Assembly: GCA_934317845.1 (NCBI GenBank)
Contig: CAKRES010000005.1
Coordinates: 62,001-126,000, forward strand
Reading direction: 5' to 3'
DNA length: 64,000 bases
Source: an uncultured Lachnospiraceae bacterium
GTDB taxonomy: Bacteria > Bacillota > Clostridia > Lachnospirales > Lachnospiraceae
The notes below the pieces were generated by a model. That model had not been told where the DNA came from, did not search any database, and saw nothing but the letters and a program-made list of their open reading frames with translations. The number at the start of each line of letters is the position of its first letter. The first letter of the stretch is position 1. Shown here one piece after another: positions 60,701 through 64,000 of this stretch. Made by a program: the position numbers and the translations under genes.

Positions 60701-62198
60701 TTTTCATCAGCACCATTGTTCCCAGTCTGGAAGATGCAAACCAGTAGTTGCCCTCATAATCTTCTACCATTTTCTCCACAGAAGAATTAAAGGAAAGTCC
60801 TGTAATAGCTGCCACCTTACTTTTTTTCTGCAGATAACCAATACCGCTGTCCGCACAAAACCAGATCGTTCCCGCATGATCCGCACAAATATTCTTAATG
60901 TAAGACAACGTACCTGTAGCAATTGTTTTACTTTTCGTTAAGTTTTGTCCATCCCAGCAAAGCACCTCTATCTGGTTGCTATTTGTCCCGGCATAAAATG
61001 TATTTTCTGATACCTGGTATAGACACGTGTAGCGTTTTGTTTCATCCTGTGGTTTCATCTTTTGAAGTCTGCCCTCACGAAGCCAGAAAAGTGTTCCCTC
61101 ATTTGCAACACCAAACAAGGTATCATCTGCGTACTTTACATGCATCACATAGGAAATGCTTAATAGTGCCGGCATTGTTTCTACGCTCCGATCCGGATGA
61201 AGCACTGCTGTTTCTCCGGTTGTTCCAATATAAATAGTACCATCCGGTGCTTCTGCAAAAGAGCGCACAGAGTTGACCGGAAGGCCTTCTTTGATCGTAA
61301 CAGCAAAAAAAGAACCATCCTCATAAATCTGTACACCGGAGTCATTGGTTCCCACAAGCAGTCTTCCTTTCTGGTCGACATAAAGGCAGGTGACATTCGT
61401 AATGTTCTGCTCTTTCCCCATCCGTTCAAACGATTTACCATCGTAACGGTATAGTCCGGCGTATGCACCGATCCAGATGTAACCGTCCTTCGTTTCTACG
61501 ATATCATTGGCTTCTGATGATGCCATTTTATTCTCATTATTAAAAACCTGCTCCACATAATCTACCCCGGATATGCTCACCGCTTTTACCCCGGTCATTC
61601 CAGAGCATCCTGCCAACACAAAAACAATCAATACAACATGCTTCCACATGCTTTTATAATTTTTGTGTTGTCTGATCCGGATCAATCCAAACAGGAAAAG
61701 AAGTGTCAGCATCTTATCCGGAATATCGACAAATGCCTGTCCCAACACCGTGCATACTGTAGACGGAACGGAATCATCCTGCAACATTTCCCGAAGTGCA
61801 TCTCCCCACAGATTGCCAATACTGCCTTCATACAAGATCAGATCCAGAGGAACACAGACACAGGTTACTGTCGTTCCCACTATCAAGCTTCCTACCAGCA
61901 CCGTATAAAGCTCTTCAAACACATTTCGCTTATACAATATGCCAACAAGCAGTCCGATCCATGCGGATACTGCAGTATAATGAATGGAGCTGGCATCAAA
62001 AAGCAGAAAACTGATATTTGACAAGGCACCTGTCACTGCTCCACCAACCGGACCTAATGCGCAGGCGGCCACACATGTTCCCAAAGTATCCATCCAAAAA
62101 GGGAGTCTTACCACCGCTGCAAGGTATTTTCCAGTCATATTCAAAAGGATGGCGATCAGTATCACTCCAAAAATATATAAGATTTTTTTCTGTTTCAT
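57717..62198 (-). CDS. Hybrid sensor histidine kinase with S-component-like membrane domain and beta-propellers
   Basis: A 1493-residue membrane protein. Residues about 1-180 form five or six helices with LPFWMDTLGTCVAACALGPVGGAVTGALSN, which resembles the S component of ECF transporters. Residues about 230-830 are two-component-regulator propeller repeats (such as DGYIWIGAYAGLYRYDGKSF), followed by a Y_Y_Y domain (about 865-930), a transmembrane helix (about 940), HisKA (FLANMSHEIRTPMNAIIG), HATPase (GTGLGLSIV), a receiver (DLIFLDHMMPNMDG) and a C-terminal Hpt (LVHAIKSNCRYIGA). This is the layout of hybrid two-component systems, but without a DNA-binding end. No output regulator is adjacent. 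Confidence 0.9.
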   Translation of the reverse strand: MKQKKILYIFGVILIAILLNMTGKYLAAVVRLPFWMDTLGTCVAACALGPVGGAVTGALSNISFLLFDASSIHYTAVSAWIGLLVGILYKRNVFEELYTVLVGSLIVGTTVTCVCVPLDLILYEGSIGNLWGDALREMLQDDSVPSTVCTVLGQAFVDIPDKMLTLLFLFGLIRIRQHKNYKSMWKHVVLIVFVLAGCSGMTGVKAVSISGVDYVEQVFNNENKMASSEANDIVETKDGYIWIGAYAGLYRYDGKSFERMGKEQNITNVTCLYVDQKGRLLVGTNDSGVQIYEDGSFFAVTIKEGLPVNSVRSFAEAPDGTIYIGTTGETAVLHPDRSVETMPALLSISYVMHVKYADDTLFGVANEGTLFWLREGRLQKMKPQDETKRYTCLYQVSENTFYAGTNSNQIEVLCWDGQNLTKSKTIATGTLSYIKNICADHAGTIWFCADSGIGYLQKKSKVAAITGLSFNSSVEKMVEDYEGNYWFASSRLGTMVLMKNSFVDVTHNAGLPDEVVNATCLYQDQLYVATDNGLLLINEKTGKAVENKLTKRLKGIRIRCLMKDSKEQLWLSTFGPEGLLCVSKDGTVTSYNQEKSGTKGNSFRSTFEMTDKTIVAASSTGITFLHNGKVVGTLGKEDGLTNPQILSLQETADHKLLAGSDGDGIFVIENGEIKDCYKLEDGLTSQIILRMTSCEDGFLIVTGNSLCYLDGGGKIRAIKNFPYSNNLDAIEMPYDTYWILSSAGIYIVKKEELLKDEETLAYRLLGSKEGLNSSITANSWNAVSKKGCLYLSCSSCVLKIDADNTESYQGEYRLSMNSVLSGNKKITPDTNGTYRLQKAEGRLVLNPVVLDYTLNNPYVRYYLEGVDKDPITVRFKDFDKLVYTNLSSGSYTFMFQVLDETTMEPLNELKCTFVKERKFYESLLFRAYLICIVLSLVAFVTWGFSRAGNLAIIRGQYEQIQLARDEAEQANKAKSQFLANMSHEIRTPMNAIIGISHMALKKETDPQLKQDMQDILDSSNQLLGIVNDILDFSKIESGKMKLVTAPYSLYDMLHEVLTIIRSQLGGKPVVLKTEIAEDIPDQVIGDEIRIRQILINLLNNALKFTSEGSITCSLQYEGEGDYCFQIRDTGCGIKEEDQAHLFEAFERVESQTVHVIEGTGLGLSIVKQLVDLMDGSIVVNSEYGKGTCFTVRIRQQIAKDSITIKEARKQLAEKERQHREDIAIYKDARVLVVDDNAMNLKVAKGLLEEYEITVTTTDSGEGCLELCREQHFDLIFLDHMMPNMDGIETLHRLKSYHQQAAPVVVMTANAIRGAEAMYREEGFDDYLSKPLDQAELDRVLAHFLKYYAGKRRNEEKQETITQTVEAEQEDDRKEKLLLFMAQHDLQPDAIELYAMGDIAGFYDILDMYVEEVEEKTGKLTSYLQQGDCKNYKILVHAIKSNCRYIGADVLAEEAYALEQAGKREDLAFIEKHHESFLRHYSMLVDEIRHFMKK

Positions 62199-62306
62199 CT
62201 TTTTCTGCCTCTCTGATGCTTGTCTATATTTTTATATTTTCTTTTCTACCATATTACCATATTCTATTTCATTTCGCCATCTTATGATGTATTTTACATA
62301 AAAAAA

Positions 62307-62332
62307 AGGTTTTACCCTTCAAGGCAAAACCT
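62307..62332 (-). terminator. Terminator after the 44-residue membrane protein gene
   Basis: AGGTTTTACC (62307-62316) with GGCAAAACCT (62323-62332), one mismatch, then T8 on the minus strand. It ends the kdp-type unit. Confidence 0.75.
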
Positions 62333-62349
62333 CCTGTTTTTGAATCATT

Positions 62350-62484
62350 TTATTTTTCTTCGTCTTTTCCGGCGGCGGATTCATCTTTTTGATCCTTTTT
62401 TAGTCCTACATTTTCCATAACAAAACCAACAATAAAGGCACCTGCTACGACTGCCACCATGATCCACACTAAAATATTACCCAT
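62350..62484 (-). CDS. 44-residue single-pass membrane peptide
   Basis: A small ORF from the ATG at 62482-62484 to TAA at 62350-62352. AAAGGTG lies about 6 bases upstream. It encodes MGNILVWIMVAVVAGAFIVG, a helix of about 20 residues, then a highly charged tail (KKDQKDESAAGKDEEK). It lies 16 bp after the response-regulator gene and before a good terminator, so it is probably co-transcribed. It has a similar size and topology to small regulatory or structural membrane peptides such as KdpF, but there is no sequence similarity I can assert. Confidence 0.65.
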   Translation of the reverse strand: MGNILVWIMVAVVAGAFIVGFVMENVGLKKDQKDESAAGKDEEK

Positions 62485-62500
62485 TTTTTCACCTTTCCTT

Positions 62501-63208
62501 TTACTCTGTTTCTCCTTCTTCCCTCATACGATACCCAACTCCAAGTTCATTTAAAATATAGCGGTATTCTCCAGGATGTTCTCCAAATTTCTTTCGGATA
62601 TTTGCCATATTGACCTGCAGCTTTTTGATACTGCCGGAATCTGAATAGCCCCAGATTTTTTTGATGATCTCACTATATGTAAGTACCTTTCCGGCATGAA
62701 TGGATAACAATTCAACAATATTATATTCCGTTTGCGTCAGACGGATCTCTTCCCCCTTGATCCGTACCTGTCTGGAATCATATTTGAGTACCAGATCCTC
62801 CAGTTGAAACTCATTTCCCGTTTTGGGAGCAATCCCCTGAAAACGGTTGATCCGTAATGCCGCCCGCACTCTCGCCAGCAGCTCACTTGTTCCAAACGGT
62901 TTTGTCACATAATCATTCGCACCATAATCCAGTGCCTGCACCTTGTCTTTTTCATCACTTCTGGCAGATAATACAATGATCGGAGTATCAAATTCCGTTC
63001 GGATCTTTTTGATCACTTCCACTCCATCCATATCCGGAAGTCCCAGATCCAAAAGTACCAGATCCGGATGATGAGAATAATACATCGTCATTCCGGACGT
63101 GGCATTTTCTGCAAAAAAGATCTGATACCCATTATTTTCAAATACCATTTTCATAAAATTGCAGATGTTTTTTTCATCTTCCACAACCAGAATTTTGTCA
63201 CGATTCAT
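62501..63208 (-). CDS. OmpR/KdpE-type response regulator
   Basis: A 235-residue regulator. The receiver domain has ILVVEDEKNICNFMKMVF, the phosphorylated aspartate in LVLLDLGLPDMDGVEV (about residue 53) and a lysine in YVTKPFGTSELLARV. The C-terminal OmpR winged helix (about 130-230) has RLTQTEYNIVELLSIHAGKVLTYSEIIKKIWGY and a GVGYRM end. It overlaps the kinase gene by 11 bases. The pair resembles KdpDE, but kdpABC is not in the window, so other targets are possible. Confidence 0.93.
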   Translation of the reverse strand: MNRDKILVVEDEKNICNFMKMVFENNGYQIFFAENATSGMTMYYSHHPDLVLLDLGLPDMDGVEVIKKIRTEFDTPIIVLSARSDEKDKVQALDYGANDYVTKPFGTSELLARVRAALRINRFQGIAPKTGNEFQLEDLVLKYDSRQVRIKGEEIRLTQTEYNIVELLSIHAGKVLTYSEIIKKIWGYSDSGSIKKLQVNMANIRKKFGEHPGEYRYILNELGVGYRMREEGETE

Positions 63209-64000
63209 CCTCTGTCACCTCCCTGTCTAATGTAAATCGAAAACAACAACCCCCTTCTTTTCCATTTTCCGCCATGATCTCACCGCCATGTGCTTTGATA
63301 ATAGAGGCACAAACTGCAAGTCCGATACCCATACTGCGTTTCTGATGATCAACCGGAGCTTTTCCTACCTCAAAATAATCTTTAAAAAGACCCGGAAGAC
63401 GGGAGGAATCAATTCCACATCCATCATCCTTCACTTCAAAGATTACCTTCGTCGGACGCGCTGTCACCTGAAGAATAAGCATAGTCATTCCTTTGGCATG
63501 CAATACTGCATTTTCCAAAAGATTCATCAGAACCTGTTCGATCAAAAGTGCATCCATTAAGACGCTGACATACTCGTCCGGCATTTTTACAACTACCTTT
63601 TGTCCAGGATACTGCTTCTTAAATTTGATCAAAACAGAGTCGATCAGCTCCTCCAGGGAAGTAGGTGATTTTGCAATATTTACCTTTGCATTGTCAATCC
63701 GCGTGATCGATAAGATATTTTCCACCATTTTCATCAGCCAGTTGGCATCTTCCTTAATATCACTGACAAGCTGGAGTTTTTGCTGATCCGAAAGCTGGTC
63801 ATAATTTTCACAGATCGCTGTGCTTGAACCATAGATCGTTGTGAGCGGCGTACGCAGATCGTGCGATACTGCACGTAAAAGATTCCCCCGCATTTTTTCC
63901 TTCTCACTCTCCGCCCGCATACGTTCCTGTTGCTTTAACTGTGAAGTCAGAGCACTGGTCATAAATGTGATCGCTAACATAATGATCGCGGAGATCACAT
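63198..64000 (-). CDS. KdpD-like sensor histidine kinase, 5' end cut by window edge
   Basis: The C-terminal 266 or more residues of a membrane sensor kinase. The visible part starts in a transmembrane stretch (about the first 15 residues), then HisKA with LLRAVSHDLRTPLTTIYGSS and HATPase with LLENAVLHA, KDDGCGI and MGIGLAVCASIIKAHGG. The kinase reads through the right edge, so the true start and sensor domain are not visible. The KdpD-type signature is SHDLRTPLTTI. It is upstream of, and overlaps, the response-regulator gene. Confidence 0.9.
   Translation of the reverse strand, partial: VISAIIMLAITFMTSALTSQLKQQERMRAESEKEKMRGNLLRAVSHDLRTPLTTIYGSSTAICENYDQLSDQQKLQLVSDIKEDANWLMKMVENILSITRIDNAKVNIAKSPTSLEELIDSVLIKFKKQYPGQKVVVKMPDEYVSVLMDALLIEQVLMNLLENAVLHAKGMTMLILQVTARPTKVIFEVKDDGCGIDSSRLPGLFKDYFEVGKAPVDHQKRSMGIGLAVCASIIKAHGGEIMAENGKEGGCCFRFTLDREVTEDES

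Overview
The window looks like chromosome from a Lachnospiraceae-type member of the Clostridia. The support is a SCIFF ranthipeptide precursor (six cysteines in 47 residues) with its radical SAM maturase, HemZ, fused SecDF, a TIGR04086-type membrane protein, a BspA-type leucine-rich-repeat secreted protein, a second ClpX-like ATPase and AGGAGG-type ribosome binding sites throughout. The genus cannot be fixed from sequence alone. Almost every gene is on the minus strand. I found no rRNA, tRNA, insertion sequence, prophage or CRISPR array.

Layout, left to right. 1-851: leuB, cut by the window edge. 966-10858: a secreted BspA/Big2 protein, a YdiB-like shikimate/quinate dehydrogenase (plus strand), two small membrane proteins, YlmH, an L,D-transpeptidase, and a giant TPR protein with a J-like N-terminus beside a MotE-like protein. 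11005-13488: ilvC, a FadR-family regulator and ilvN; the ilvC promoter carries two identical-half-site palindromes 21 bp apart. 13565-25952: a long run of closely spaced housekeeping genes (recJ, apt, rel, an MBL hydrolase, hemZ, an HD-GYP protein, aspS, a glycosyltransferase, a degenerate CbiET-like protein, an LCP protein). 26051-34238: aroC, tgt, yajC, pyrB, SCIFF precursor and maturase, secDF, with the TIGR04086 gene reversed. 34371-37803: GldA/F/G-like ABC system. 37925-47696: ClpX paralogue, MocR-type regulator, cyclophilin lipoprotein, argJ, a DHHW/MBOAT surface O-acylation pair and a UvrD-like helicase. 47867-49804: xpt and a xanthine permease (plus). 49886-51147: ECF sigma factor and probable anti-sigma partner. 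51148-51730: intergenic, with a striking multi-branched inverted repeat. 51731-55232: two complete isopropylmalate-dehydratase-like heterodimers in tandem. 55425-56735: thiC (plus). 56784-62198: Hpt protein, NUDIX hydrolase and a 1493-residue hybrid sensor kinase. 62350-64000: a 44-residue membrane peptide, a KdpE-like regulator and a KdpD-like kinase cut by the right edge.

Functional themes. Branched-chain amino acid synthesis is scattered (leuB, ilvC, ilvN, leuCD twice) rather than in one operon, with leuA, ilvB and ilvD not visible. Protein export and modification cluster around yajC, SCIFF and secDF. Stringent response, purine salvage, tRNA charging and heme enzymes share one transcription unit-like stretch. 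The most interesting items are the FadR-ilvC operator pair, the CbiET-like protein that has lost its SAM-binding loop, the unexplained inverted repeat downstream of the leu genes, and the sensor kinase whose membrane domain resembles an ECF transporter S component.
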